Below are positions 1 through 11,457 of a DNA stretch of 64,000 nucleotides, piece after piece. Every line of letters starts with the position of its first letter. The stretch's first letter is position 1. The notes under the pieces are model-generated. The model saw only the letters and a program-made list of their open reading frames with translations, did not search any database and was not told the origin of the DNA. The translations under genes and the position numbers were made by a program. The DNA is from Nemophila menziesii (lineage: Eukaryota; Streptophyta; Magnoliopsida; Boraginales; Hydrophyllaceae), in the NCBI GenBank assembly GCA_029959085.1, contig JARWIR010000010.1:7771001-7835000 (forward strand), in the 5' to 3' direction.

Positions 1-2000
1 GAGGCAAGTCAAGCAAGGTTTGGCGTATGAAAATCCTTAAATCCCAATCCACCATCATCTTTTGATGTCATTAAAGTTTTCTATTTCACCCAATGTCATC
101 TAGATTCTCCCTGGTTGTTCCAATAGAAATTGGAAACATTAGAGGTTAAGTGATATGTTAGCTTTTTAGGGATAAAAAAGACAGACATTATATATTTTAG
201 AACGGAACCAATAATAGCTTTAATAAGGATTTATTTTCCACTATTTGAAAGCATTTTTTTCCCAACTATCCATCCTTTTAATAATCATTTAAGTAAGCCA
301 TTCCAATGATTTCACTTTAGAAATACCCCAAGAAGAAGGAATACCAAGATACTTACCCAAGTCTTGCAACTTGTCCATTCTAATTAAAGAGATCAACTTA
401 TTTTTCACCTCAGAAGGAGTATTTTTGCTAAACAACACTCCACTTTTATTGAGGTTGACTTTCTATCCTGATGCATAGCAATACCAGTTAAGAGCTGTAA
501 TGAAAATTTCAACATTATATTCATCTGCTTCAAGAAAAAACAAAGTGTCATCTACAAATAAGAGATGTGTAATCATAGGAGCTTTATTGGCTACCTTAAT
601 CCCCTTAAGGAGGCCAATTTGAACATAATATTCAATGAAAAAAGAGAGAGCTTGCGTGACCAGACAAAAGAGGTAGGGGGATATAGGTTCTCCCTGCCTG
701 ATTCCTTTTTGTGGAATCTCAGTGTCAAACAAATCTCCATTAATGTTAATTTTGTAAGTAACTGATGAAATACAATTACCTATCCATTCAATCCATTTAG
801 ATTGAAAACCTATAGTCTTTATTATATCAAAAAGAAAGTCCCATTCAATACTCTCATAGGCTTTTCACATATCTGCTTTAACTACCAAGCAGTACTTTTT
901 TGAACTTCTCTTATGTTTAAGGAAGTGACTGACTTCTTGAGCAATCAAAATATTCTCAAATATAGACCTTCCTAGAATGAAGGCTGTCTGTGTCTCAGAA
1001 ACAACATTATCCATCCAAGGTTGTAATATAGTAGATAAATTTTTTGAGATAACTTTGTAGATAAAATTTGCACAACTGATTGGTCTAAAAGAAGCAATCA
1101 TATCCGGGTTTTTTTAGGAATAAGAGCAATAATTGTGCTATTTATATCCTTTAATGAAGTATTATTCATCATAAAATCATCCACCAGTTCATAGAGATCA
1201 TTTTTAATTTCTTCCCAATTTTTTTTGAAGAAAACCCCTCCAAATCCATCCGGGCCTGGTGATTTATCACTACCTAGTGTCCAAACAGCATTTTTAATTT
1301 CCTCCATAGTTACTTTAGCAGTCAAACAATCATTCATGTCACTAGTAACAATTTTATTGACCCTATGTAAAATAGGCTCATAACATCTACTTCCATTTGA
1401 TTTATAGACTTTATTATAATAAGTCTTAATCTCTTGGATAATATCCTCCTTGTCAAGTAACCAATCACCATTCTCATTTTTAATTTGAGAAATGCGATTT
1501 ATATTTCTTTTTATCTTAGTAATAGCATGGTAGTATTTTGTATTTTTTTCACCCAATTTAAGCCAAGAATTTCTAGATCTCAAAGCCCAATACAATTCTT
1601 CCTTTTTCCAATGCTTTTAAAGGTCATTGTTGAGCTTCTCCATCTTAATTTTTTTGTTTTCCAAAAAGGGACAGTTAAATAGCTTCTTAATCTGAGCTAG
1701 AGAAGCTTTTATGAGTAGTCTATTATTTAGAACTCTCTTCCTAGCCCAGAGAGAAACATATTTATTAATATGTTTGAGTTTAAGTCCAAATCTGATCACA
1801 CCTGAAATAGAATCAAATAATTTAGTTTTCCATTTATCCAAAATCAGTTTACAGAAAGAATCTTCAAACATCCAACTCTTGTTAATCATGCATCTATTAT
1901 TAGACAATAATTTAGAGATACCATGGTTCAATAAAATAGGAGAATGGTTAGATCCTACTGGAGGTAGAACAGAGCACCAAGAGTTTGGAAAGTAATTCAT
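1..2000 (-). pseudogene. LINE-A reverse transcriptase, disrupted
   Basis: Read from 2000 downwards, the minus strand gives the end of the endonuclease (SWCSVLPPVGSNHSPI), a linker (NRISQIKNENGDWLLD), then RT blocks: SDKSPGPDGFGG, SFRPISCANFIYKVISK, TAFILGRSIFENILIAQE, KGIRQGEPISPYLF and ITHLLFVDDTLFFLEA. The catalytic box reads FVDD where the family has FADD. Frameshifts near 1110, a stop near 865 and several stops below 470 break it. The thumb continues to base 1. It would have copied element RNA by target-primed reverse transcription. Confidence 0.85.
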
Positions 2001-2003
2001 CCA

Positions 2004-2408
2004 TTACTCATTCACAAGAATCCTATCAAGCCTTTGTTTGATGAGTTGATTGCCATTTCTCTTGTAAGACCAAGAGAAATTACCTCCTTTATCTATCAGC
2101 TCAATAAGATTATTAGTGCACATAGTTGAATTAAACAAATCCATAATTTGCTTATGAAATCTAAGATTAATTTGAACTTGTGAAACATCTTCTTCTTCAA
2201 GAGGAAGACCTAGATCTAATCTGACTTGCAATGTGCGGTTTTTGTTTCTCTCAAGAGATCCAAAGCATATATTCTTATCAGAGTTAAGTGTGATAGATGG
2301 GTCAATATGAACTTTTGGGCTAGTACATTCAGCTTGTTTGGACTGAAGCCCACAAGGTAAATTAATTTCCCTTGGGCTAAGAGGCCTAATAGCAGACTTA
2401 CAAGCCAC
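2004..2408 (-). pseudogene. LINE-A ORF1/ORF2 junction with endonuclease mostly deleted
   Basis: The reading frame carries the ORF1 linker (INLPCGLQSKQAECTSPKVH) and then passes directly into the C-terminal part of the endonuclease (NLIELIDKGGNFSW, then QRLDRILVNE). In LINE-2 about 600 bases separate these blocks and encode the catalytic N-terminal part of the exonuclease-endonuclease-phosphatase domain (WNCQGIG, LSETK, LGDFNF). The shared flanks and clean join point to an internal deletion. The copy could not nick target DNA itself. Confidence 0.7.
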
Positions 2409-2409
2409 C

Positions 2410-3342
2410 TTCCAGAAATATTTTGGCCCAAGTCAACTTTTGATAATAAAATAAGAGATTGAACCAGATTCGGTTTGCCTCCTGGCTCTTCTCTCTTAAC
2501 CTTACACTCCTCATCTTTAGCAATAACTTTTGCATTCTGAATCTTATTTTTACTTTTCAAAGGTCTCTTAGTTTTTTTCTTATTAGATTGACCTCTATTA
2601 TCATCTTTAAACACAAATTCAGTAGCTCTAGCCGCATTCTCTGTATATCTAAACCAATTACCCAATTTGTTGATGAGTTTAATAGGATCATCACAATTTC
2701 TATCCTCATGAGATAAAATACCACAAACACGACAAAACTCAAAAAGTTTCTCATACTTAAAGGAAATCCAAACTGATTGTCCATTTGAGATTTTGAATAT
2801 AAAGCCAGAAGATAGAGGATTCTTACTAGAAATGTTAACACGGGCTCTAACTGTTTTATAATCTTTGAGTTTATCAGGGTTAGGCAATTCGATAGAAATT
2901 ACTCTAAAAAGTTTAGCTGCTATTTTGGAGACATTCCCTTCTTTAAGAAACAGTGGAGGAGTTCCAAAAACCGAACCCAAAAGGTAGTTTCATCAAGAAG
3001 ATTAGGTGTTTGTATACATTCATCATACTTTTGGATCTGAACATGAAAACCGAAAATATGAAAGGTTTTGTTATGCCAAACAATTTCCAAATCTTCTTGT
3101 TTTTCAAATTGAACAACACAAAGATTAATTCCTCTTTTATCCATAGAGATTCTATCAGAAATTCCCCAATGTTGGATGATGATTTTCTTAAGATAGTTAA
3201 GATTAATATTACCTGAAGCAATAACTCTTATGAATAGTTTAGGTTCTTCATAAGCAACATAAATAGTCTCTCTATCTGGAGAGAGAGAGAGTGTGAGTTC
3301 CTCTTTTAACCCAACCTTCCCATCATCTTTATTGAGTGACAT
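2410..3342 (-). pseudogene. LINE-A ORF1: DUF4283 RNA-binding-like domain plus CCHC zinc knuckle
   Basis: The start at 3342 opens MSLNKDDGKVG and is followed by an acidic leader. The DUF4283-like core spans roughly residues 25-140, with the landmarks LFIRVIASGNINLNYLKK and FHIFGFHVQIQKYDEC. The frame shifts near 2950 into LFLKEGNVSKIAAKLFRV, then reaches a knuckle CRVCGILSHEDRNC (C-x2-C-x4-H-x4-C). A basic linker rich in K/R follows. In plant L1 elements this protein binds element RNA in the ribonucleoprotein particle. At least one frameshift breaks it. LINE-2 carries the same protein, but there the first Cys of the knuckle is lost. Confidence 0.8.
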
Positions 3343-3600
3343 TAAAACAGGAGAGAGAGAGAGACCAAGTACTTAGAAGATAAAAGTAAACGTGAAATCA
3401 ATGAAAAAAGAGATCAAGATTTTGACGAATCTTATATTAACAAAGGTAATATAGATAAGGTTAAACTTCATGGATCTGGTAACATGAAGGGAGGGGGAGG
3501 TTTGAGGAGGTAGAGTGGTCGGAACGGCAAGGGTTTAGTGGAGACGAAAGGAGTTGCTTGTGGTCGGAGAAGACATCTCGGGAGGTGCGCTAGAGAGGGT

Positions 3601-4909
3601 TTTTACTAATGGTGTTCCGAAAACGCTACTCATTTAGTACTTCTTTTACAATATTCTCTTGCTAGTTGATCTTTGAAGGTTTTGATTGAGGTTTGAACAA
3701 CATTCAAGAATTCTTTAATTAGTCTTATCCCTATAGTGTAGTAGCAGCCAAAATCACACGCACCCGATGCTCTAAAGCATTCGAGTAGAGGAGGGAGGAC
3801 CCCCCAATTCCAAATTGATGAGAAAAGACAAGCACTAATAACAAGTTGTGCACTTTTGTAAAAGCTCAAAAATTCAAAGTATCTTTATTTAGTACATTTG
3901 TCTAAACACTGTCTATGATTATCAACTAGCGAATTTAACAATATATAATTTATTCAAATTACATGAAATCCATTCTCATGTTTGTCATAACAAAATTCAT
4001 AAGCTGATTATTTGATATTACAAAAAGCGTTTGGTACTATTTGATTGAAAAAGTTTTGCGGACAATTTTTTTCTTAAATAACAAATGCTAGTTATTGAAT
4101 AACCTTTAAATAAAACTTATTTTATTAAAAAATAAGTGTCTTACTAAATAAAAGTTTATTTTGAAATTTTAAGGAAATAAAAAATAAAAAAATTTAAAAT
4201 GATTCAAATTTAAAATAATTATAATAATAAATAAATTAATAATGATATATATTATTTAAATTTATAATATTCATGACGTGACATAATTTAGTTATAAATT
4301 AATTTTCAATTTATTTATTTTTTAATTTGATTAGTGATATATTAAATAATATAAATATAAATAGTATATATCATTATTCAAAACTAATAATTATATTAGT
4401 AATATGATCTATTAAATTAAATTAAAATTTGATTAAAATATAAAAAGATCATATTTAGGCTTTTGTTATCTAAAACTATCTAGATTTAGAATAAGAAAAA
4501 AGAGAATTATATTTTGGGATTATTTGAGGGAGGGTTGAACTTAGGTGAGCTGTCATGGTTGTCTCTAAGAGGGCCATGTGCATTCCTATTTTCCGTTTAT
4601 ATATGAAGCAAGTTATGTAAGGAATGACAATTTTGATGGTGATAGTGTTTGTTGTTTATGTAAATGGATAAGGATAAACTTCATTTATGTCATGCATTAT
4701 ACTCTACGGACCTACACTTGGGAATCTCTTATCTATTTAGTATTTTCGTATACAAATTAATATTTGTTTTTGGGTAGTTTGGGTCATTATTGTTTGTAAT
4801 GAGTTTCAATGAGATATTAATATTTTGAAGTTGTAATGCATCATTTTTTTCCTTTAATTATATAAATAGCATAATAAAGTTAACTACTACAAAAATTATT
4901 CAATACTAC
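3601..4909. other. Unassigned spacer, very AT-rich in the middle
   Basis: This lies between the 5' end of LINE-A and the hAT element. A minus reading frame of 79 codons at 3630-3869 has no recognisable motif. From 4040 to 4480 the sequence is almost pure A/T with short T and A runs. I find no gene, RNA gene or paired terminal repeats. Confidence 0.5.
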
Positions 4910-4917
4910 ATACCTGC

Positions 4918-5732
4918 TAGGGGTAGAAATTGGATCCGAAATTTTCGATTTCCGACTTTTCCGATCCGAAAATTCCGATTTAGGAACAACTTTTTAAGGT
5001 TTCGAAATTCCGAAATTCCGATTTCCGATTTTTCCGAGAAAATCGGATAGGAATTGGAACTACATATAAATTTCCGAATATTCCGGGTTTTCCGATCCGG
5101 TTTTTATTCCAATTTTTATTTTTAAGTGTAATATATTAAATAAATAAAAATGAATATTAAGAATAAAATAAAAGAAAAAAAAGTTATACAGGAAACTAAA
5201 AAATTTCAAACAAAAATAGAAAAGATAACTAAATGTTGAAGAAGATTGACACATTTTTTTTTTTGAAAAGAAACAGAATGATAAAAACAATGAAACATGG
5301 TAAAAGCTAAAACCATCTCTTCATTCTCGCATTGGGACAAGGAAATAAATCACTTCACAATCAAGGTCTTACTGTCTCCCCTTCCCAGACACTCTCCTAC
5401 ACAACAAAACTATTTTTAACTAATGATATCTACCGTGATAATTAATTATAATCCTTAGTTTTGTAATTTTCAAAATAAAACTTCCTAAATTCTAAACCAA
5501 AAGTTCCGATATTCCAAACCGAAAATTTCGAAATTCCGAACCAAAAGTTACGAAATTTCCGCGCCGAAATTTTCGAATTTCTGGTAAATTCCGAAATTCC
5601 GAATTCGGAATTATTTTTTCCAGTTCCGAAAAATAGGAACGGAATTGGAATGGAAAATATCTATTCCGAAAAAAATAGGAAATTTTCCGAAAGACCCTTT
5701 TTCCGATCCGTTCCTTCCGATTTCCACCCCTA
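4918..5732. mobile_element. Non-autonomous hAT-type element, 815 bp
   Basis: The ends are inverted: TAGGGGTAGAAATTGG on the left and the complement of TAGGGGTGGAAATCGG on the right. A perfect 8-bp duplication ATACCTGC flanks it at 4910-4917 and 5733-5740, which is diagnostic of hAT transposition. No transposase is encoded. Both arms (about 4930-5100 and 5500-5725) are packed with TTCCGA and ATTCCGAAATTCCGA motifs, probably subterminal transposase-binding sites. The middle is AT-rich. It landed at or near the 3' end of LINE-B. Confidence 0.85.
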
Positions 5733-5757
5733 ATACCTGCTTATCAAGTAAAATAAG

Positions 5758-6200
5758 TTGAGCTATTTGGGAAAGAGAAGAAATCCTCCTCAGTCACCAA
5801 ATAGTTTGCCAACAAGCTTTTGTTTAGCGACTCAATCAGCTACTCTATTGTCTTTGCGGCTAACAAAGGAAAAAAGCGGATTACAAGTCTCCGCAGTACC
5901 ATATGTTGACTTACTAATATTACAACACTCAAGAATATTACATGGGATCCAAATAGCTAAGAGTTTAACTATCACTTCACAGTCACTTTCAATAATAGTT
6001 GAGTTGGTAGGAAAACCTTTCGCTATCTCGCATCCCCACAGAACACCTTGAACTTCTGCTTCGATTGAGCTTCTAGCCTCAATATCCTTTGCATCCGCCT
6101 TGATCAAATTACCAAAACAATCCCTGACTATATAAGAAATAGCACAACCAGATTAAGTAAAGCTTGCATCGGTATTTATTTTAATAATATTAGTAGAGGG
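5758..6200 (-). pseudogene. LINE-B RNase H domain (RVT_3 type)
   Basis: The minus strand reads KINTDASF, then IEAEVQGVLWGCEIAKG, STIIESDCEVIVKLL and SRKDNRVADW. These give the usual acidic residues of plant LINE RNase H: D in TDAS, E in EAE, D in SDCE and D in VAD. A stop follows the first motif (near 6153) and another ends the continuous frame near 5832. This domain removes RNA from the RNA-DNA hybrid during reverse transcription. Confidence 0.75.
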
Positions 6201-6628
6201 TGGACTCCAATTACTAATTTTTTCAGTATTTTTAATATTAAGGTTTTTATCATTTTCTTTAATTAAAGTAGAGGAATCCGGGATTGAATCCTTCAACTCA
6301 TTTATCATATTACCAACATTTGGATTTTGATCGCATCTTTATATTCTTTCCAATTGGAGCAAGCTAAATTATATATGAACAAAGGTCCAGGTTAAACTCC
6401 ATTGAACACAAAGTTATTTCTACCTTTCCAAATTTGCCAACAAATATTACTCAAAAGTGCATCAAATTGTAAATCTTGACCATGAGTAGCATTCAAAAAG
6501 GCAACAGTTGTGAAAACCATTCATCAATCCTTGAGGTGCTATTATTAAAGGTTTTTATAGTTAGAAAGGAAGAGAACCACACAGCCCTAGCCCAAGGGAA
6601 AGCAAACAAAAGGTGCTAAGTGGTTTCA

Positions 6629-7078
6629 TCATTTGCAATTATATATTTTACAAACTTTAGATTTAGTACATTTTCTATTATAAAGATTCACCTCTGTGGG
6701 TATTTTATTCTTAATACATTTCCTCGTGAAATTTTTTATCTTAGGAGAGCAATTCCTATTCCATATTATTTTCCAAATTTTTGGATCATTGATATGTGAA
6801 GAAGAGGGGAAAAGGTCAGATACAACTTTGTTCTTCGCATCTCTATTTCTTTTAAGTAATAGATAAACAAATTTAACAGAAAAATTGTCATCTTTAGTAG
6901 AGTTCCAAAAACAGAAATCATTACATTCAAAAGTAGAAATAGGCATACAAGAAATAATCTTAGCTATCTCTTGACTGTATTCTAAATTCACATAACTCAT
7001 ATTCCATTTTTTATTATTAGTTTGAAAGAATTCTTTTACTAACATAATAGGTATTATCTTTTGGTTTGATAACATCAT
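6629..7078 (-). pseudogene. LINE-B zf-RVT region downstream of RT
   Basis: A 149-codon frame carries YSQEIAKIISCMPIS, FCFWNSTKDDNFSVKFVYLL and IWKIIWNRNCSPKIKNFTRK, and ends in KVCKIYNCK. This is the usual stretch between the RT thumb and the RNase H domain of plant LINEs: W-N-S-x-D-G-x-F-[ST]-V-K followed by the Cys-containing zf-RVT. A frameshift separates it from RNase H. Between 6200 and 6629 decayed IWKGRNNFVFNG-type residues continue the same protein. Confidence 0.65.
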
Positions 7079-7199
7079 TTATATTATTAATCCATTTATC
7101 ATTTTGAACATTTATTTGTAAACCATTTCCTAATTTCCCTTTTATATTATTTTCAAATACCTTCCTACCCTCCATCATACTTTTCCAGCGAAAAGATGG

Positions 7200-8900
7200 A
7201 GAATGACCAATTTTAGCTTTTACAAAATCATTACTAGGATAATGTTTCCTTTTAATAAGTTGCTCAGTAGTGATTTAGGATTATTAAGTTTATACCAAGC
7301 CAATTTATTCAATAAAGCTAAGTTCATCAGGTTTATATCCCTAAAGCCTGACCCACCCAACAATTTTGATGAGCATGGAGAATCCCAACTTTCAAAGGGA
7401 ATCTTATTATTATTTTTGTTATTACTCCACCAAAACCGAGATATAACACTATTTATAGTATTACATAGATTTTTTGGATTAGAAAGAAAGACATAATGTA
7501 ATTAGAAAGGCTTTGTAATACAGATTTAATAAGAATCTCTTTCCCGCTTTCAGATAGAAAAACTGTTTTCCAATTCTCTATTTTATCCAAGAGTTTTATT
7601 ACTAACCATTCAAGATCTTTACATTTATTTCTACTTCAATCTGTTGGTAATCCTAAATAGGTACCCAAAGATTCGACCTGATTTGTAGTCTAGAAGTCAT
7701 TATATATTTAATATGACTAGGTGTGTTGGGACTATAAATAATACCATATTTATATTTATTAAGACACAACCCAGTTGCTTTACTATATTGTTCCATTATA
7801 TTATTAAAAGCTTCAATATCTTGATAAGTAGCTTTGAGGAAAAAGATGATATCATCTGCAAAGAGAAAATGAGTGATGGTTGGACAATGCTTACTAATTT
7901 TAAAGCCTTCCAGTAAATTGTTTTCAACTTTGTCCTGAACAAGAAGGTTCAGTGTTTGAGACATAAACAAAGGGTCCCCTTGTCTTATACCTCTTAAAGG
8001 TTTATGAATTTCATGATATTTCCCGTTTATAAGAAGAGAATATGTAACACTATTAACACAATTCATAATTCTATCGACTCATTTATGGTGAGAGCCCATT
8101 TTACTTAAAAGTTTTTCTAAAAAATCTCATTCTAAATATTCATAAGCCTTTTTCACATCTGCATTAATGGCTAAGAAATATTTTTTAGTACCTTTTCTTC
8201 TTTTAATAAAGGTGATAATTTCATGCTAAATTAAATATTCTCTTGAATATTCCTACCAGGTATGAAACCCGTTTGATTATCATCTACTAATAATGGCATC
8301 AAATGTTTTAACATGTTTACCAAAATTCTAGAGATAATTTTGTATAAGAAATCAGTATAACTTATAGGTCTATAATTGGATCCCTCAGAAGGTTTTTCAA
8401 TTTTTGGAATGAGAGTTATGAAAGTTTGATTCAAGGGCTCCAAACTACCATTATTAAACCAAAAATCATTTATAATGCGCATAATATCTAACTTAATAGT
8501 TTCCCAGTAAGTTTTGTAAAACATTCTAGTATATCCATCAGGCCCTGGAGCCTTTGATAAACCCGACTCCCAAACTGCTTTTTTAGCTTCATCACAGGTG
8601 ATAAGGGCTTAAGAGCTTGATTAGCTGCATTAGTTACAACCGGTTGCACAAGAGATAATACATGAGTAAAATCTCTTGGTCCCACTGAGTTGTAAACCTC
8701 GTTGAAATATTTCTTGAAAACATTAATAATATCACATTATTTTTCAATCCATTCATTATTATCATTCTTGATTCTTTTAATATTATTTATTTTTCTTCTA
8801 TTTTTAGTACAAGCATGAAAGTATGCTGTTATCACCCTTTTTTAACCACCAAACTCTAGATTTATCCCTCCAATATTGTTCCTCTCTTTCCCAACCATTC
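7200..8900 (-). pseudogene. LINE-B reverse transcriptase, several frames
   Basis: Blocks in order on the minus strand are: KAPGPDGYT (near 8550), NQTFITLIPKIEKPSEGSNY with RPISYTDFLYKIISRIL (8320-8440), TGFIPGRNIQENI (8231-8275), GIRQGDPLF (near 7970) and ITHFLFADDIIFFLKA (7830-7890). The FADD box is intact. The fingers, palm and thumb sit in at least three frames and stops interrupt all of them. The thumb continues towards 7200. Confidence 0.8.
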
Positions 8901-9239
8901 TCTATAAGTTTTGTTATATCATTATATTCATCCCATTTTCCTAAATTAGTATCACCATTTGATAAGACTTAAGCCTTTCCAAATAATTTTCTATTTCATT
9001 TTCTATTATTATTAAATTTCTCCTTATTCCATATTAATAATTTCCTTTTAATAATATTTAGTTTAAATTTAATAACACTAGTAGGGATACCTTTTAATTT
9101 TTTGTGTTCCTCCTACACATTTTTGATGATGTTAAGACTTTCAGTTTCATAAGCCCAAAAAGATTGAAAATTTGATCTTGATGTAGTATAATAGAACAAC
9201 AATATGAACCAATTGAAGGTAGCACAACTAACCAAGCAT

Positions 9240-9870
9240 TTGGAAACATTGTACTCCATTTTAGATTACTTAACCCTCAATCTAAGACGGATTTAATTAA
9301 TTCTTCTCCTGATCTTCTATTGGACCAGGTGAATTCACAACCATATCTTGGGATTTCTTCCAATCCAAGATTATTAATAATTTTATCAAAGCATTTCATG
9401 CTACTTTTATTAATATTTTTACCTCCCAATTTCTCAGAGATATTTCTTATTACATTGAAATCCCCAATTAATAAGCAAGGATAATCTATATCATAGCAAT
9501 TGACAGTTTTTTCAAGCACTATATTTTTATTAGCTTCTACAGGAGATCCATACACATAAGCATATTTTGTTTTAATATCATGATTTATCATAGTATCAAT
9601 AAAATTTTCATCTGAGTTTAGGATTTCCATTTTAATATCGTCTTTAATAAACAAAGCTAACCCTCCTCCCAAACTAATAGGGTTAACCGTGTGTAAAAGT
9701 TTCATATTCAGCACATCAACTAAATTATTAACAACTTTAAAGCAAATCTTAGTTTCAGTTAGAAAAAGTACATCAGGATTATGTTTAGCACATAATTACT
9801 TTAGAGTCTGGACTGTCAAAGGGTTGCCAATCCCTTGACAGTTCCATATTATTTGTATCATTGTTGAATA
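9240..9870 (-). pseudogene. LINE-B apurinic-type endonuclease domain
   Basis: Starting near 9865 the minus strand reads MIQIIWNCQGIG, a stop, then LFLTETK, SLGGGLALFIKDD, YVYGSPVEANKN, LIGDFNVIRN (9440-9490) and CEFTWSNRRSGEELI. These are signatures of the endonuclease that nicks the genomic target. One stop lies near 9800 and the frame ends at 9277. The WNCQGIG start lines up with the same start in LINE-2 at 38175. Confidence 0.8.
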
Positions 9871-9939
9871 AGAGATTGCTGCAGGGCAATCTCGCAAACC
9901 CATCCAAATCTTATCAACTTCTATTGTTTATTAACTTGA

Positions 9940-11082
9940 TTACATACTGCAAACGATTTCAAAAAAGAAAAGTTCGTTTGTATCTTTAGTCTCTTTATTA
10001 GTGTTCATACAATTGGAAATTTCATTGACAGAAAATAATGGTGGCATCACGAGCTTTTTAACTTTATATAAGGTTCCTTTATAGAAACAGTATTTGGCTA
10101 TTACTACAAAGGGTAAGTTAACCAAAACAGCTAAGGTAAATTTAGTGATTTTAGTCAATTTTTTACTAACTGTAATAGCATAGGATTTCTCTAACACATT
10201 AATAATTGAATTAATAAACGAGCCATAATAGCCACGATAACAGAGAGAACGTGTTGGAGGGGGATGATGAATTAAGGCTTCACATTGTGGTTGGCTCGTC
10301 TGATTCTGAAGGGACGAACAGGGCCTGGACATTACGACAATGATGGCAGGGATAATCTGAACCTGAAATGGGCTTGACTTGGAAGAAGTAATGAGCCCGG
10401 CTCTAACCGACAAATGAAATAAAGGACGACACCACTGAAAGGAGAGCTCTAAAGAAGACCAAACCATGACCGAGAGGGTGCCGCCGTGAAGTATGTTGCC
10501 TCTGGGGATGTCAGAGATTAAATGGACGGAAAAAGAGAGGTAAGGGCGGGGTAATGGGGCTAAGGATGGTGGATCCAAGTTAGCCAAGGTTGAGGGGTTG
10601 TTAACAAACGGGAGAGGCGAAGGAGAATCGTTAATGTGCCAAGGATAAAGGATTGTTAGAAGGATTTTTGGTCGGAAGATCTGAAATAGAAAAGGAGAGT
10701 TCAACGGGATGGAGAATAAGGGGTGGGAAGGTTTTTTGAAGGAGGCGGAGGGGCGGTGGGACTGTTTGGTGTGGAATATGGATAAGGCTGGTACTGAGGT
10801 GGCAACGGAGGCTAGGTTTGAAGGCGGGAGGAAAACGGCAGTAAGAAGGCGGAAGGAGGAGGCATGGTGTGGTGGAAGAGGTGGTGGGGTTAAGCATAAG
10901 GAGGAGTGTTGATTTAAGGCGGAAGGGGTGGCTTGGTGTGGTGGAGGAGGTGGTGGGGATGAGAAAAAGGAGGTTAAGAAGCCCATCGTAGGCTGAGGTG
11001 GGGGTTGTTGAAAAATGTGCCAGAGAGTACATTTCAAAAAGTTAATTGTAATTGGTGACTTTGTTTCGAGCATTAGCATCAT
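9940..11082 (-). other. 380-codon open frame, Pro/Ser-rich, unrecognised
   Basis: This is an uninterrupted minus frame just upstream of the LINE-B endonuclease, where ORF1 would be expected. It has no DUF4283 or Cys knuckle. The N-terminal third is rich in Pro, Ser and His (SSPPPPPPHQA); the C-terminal third is more hydrophobic and ends with KETKDTNELFFFEIVCSM. The plus strand at 10490-10970 is strongly purine- and G-rich, and that skew alone can keep the complement free of stops. It may be a very divergent ORF1 leader or an accidental frame. No function is proposed. Confidence 0.3.
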
Positions 11083-11099
11083 CGGGTTTTGATGACCGA

Positions 11100-11457
11100 G
11101 AGGTATATACAGTGATTTATTTAATCTTATTCGTTTTTATTGTAAGGTCATAAGTCTATATTTTTGCCAATGAAATAAAAACAGTTACAAATTATGAATT
11201 CTACTAATAGAAAAAAAGAAATTGAACGAGCTGATGACTGAAGTATCCTTTCATCCTGAAATATCGATGATCTTCCGAATACACTTAGAAAGTATGTCTG
11301 CCATGTAGTTGAATTTTTTATTAATGTACAAAATTTTCCATAACTGAAATCTATTCAACCACCCTTTTATCTCTTCTATAATTGGATTAGGCTCTAGTGA
11401 AGCCTAATTTGATTCTAAATACCTTGAACTAGTTCAAGGTTATCCGAGTAGAAAGAT
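11100..11457 (-). mobile_element. 3' tail of another LINE (RNase H end plus 3' UTR), truncated
   Basis: The minus strand from 11450 reads SDNLELVQGI, then IEEIKGWLNRFQLWK, KKFNYMADILSKCIRK (frames joined by eye). This is an RNase H C-terminus of the plant LINE type with the D of SDN and of MAD. An AT-rich 3' UTR follows down to about 11100. It is cut abruptly at 11458 by an LTR end (TGGTGTCGCC), so that LTR inserted into or recombined with it. Confidence 0.55.

Larger units (their letters stand above)
1..3600 (-). mobile_element. LINE-A, L1-type non-LTR retrotransposon, 3' end outside window
   Basis: On the minus strand this reads in L1 order: 5' UTR, ORF1 with DUF4283 and a CCHC knuckle, a remnant of endonuclease, then reverse transcriptase running off the window start. 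The 5' UTR is about 3343-3600 and holds short GA runs. Frames shift several times and stops are frequent, so it is dead. It is the same family as LINE-2 (36622-52091), which gives the reference order. Most of the endonuclease is deleted. No target duplication can be checked because the 3' end is missing. Confidence 0.85.
5741..9870 (-). mobile_element. LINE-B, L1-type retrotransposon, ORF2 region, decayed
   Basis: On the minus strand it runs from an endonuclease start near 9865 through RT, a zinc-binding RT-associated domain and RNase H to about 5745. Domain order matches LINE-2, but the sequence is clearly a different subfamily. Stops and frameshifts occur every few hundred bases. Its 3' end abuts the target duplication of the hAT element. 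No target duplication of its own could be defined, and the 5' limit is uncertain. Confidence 0.8.
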
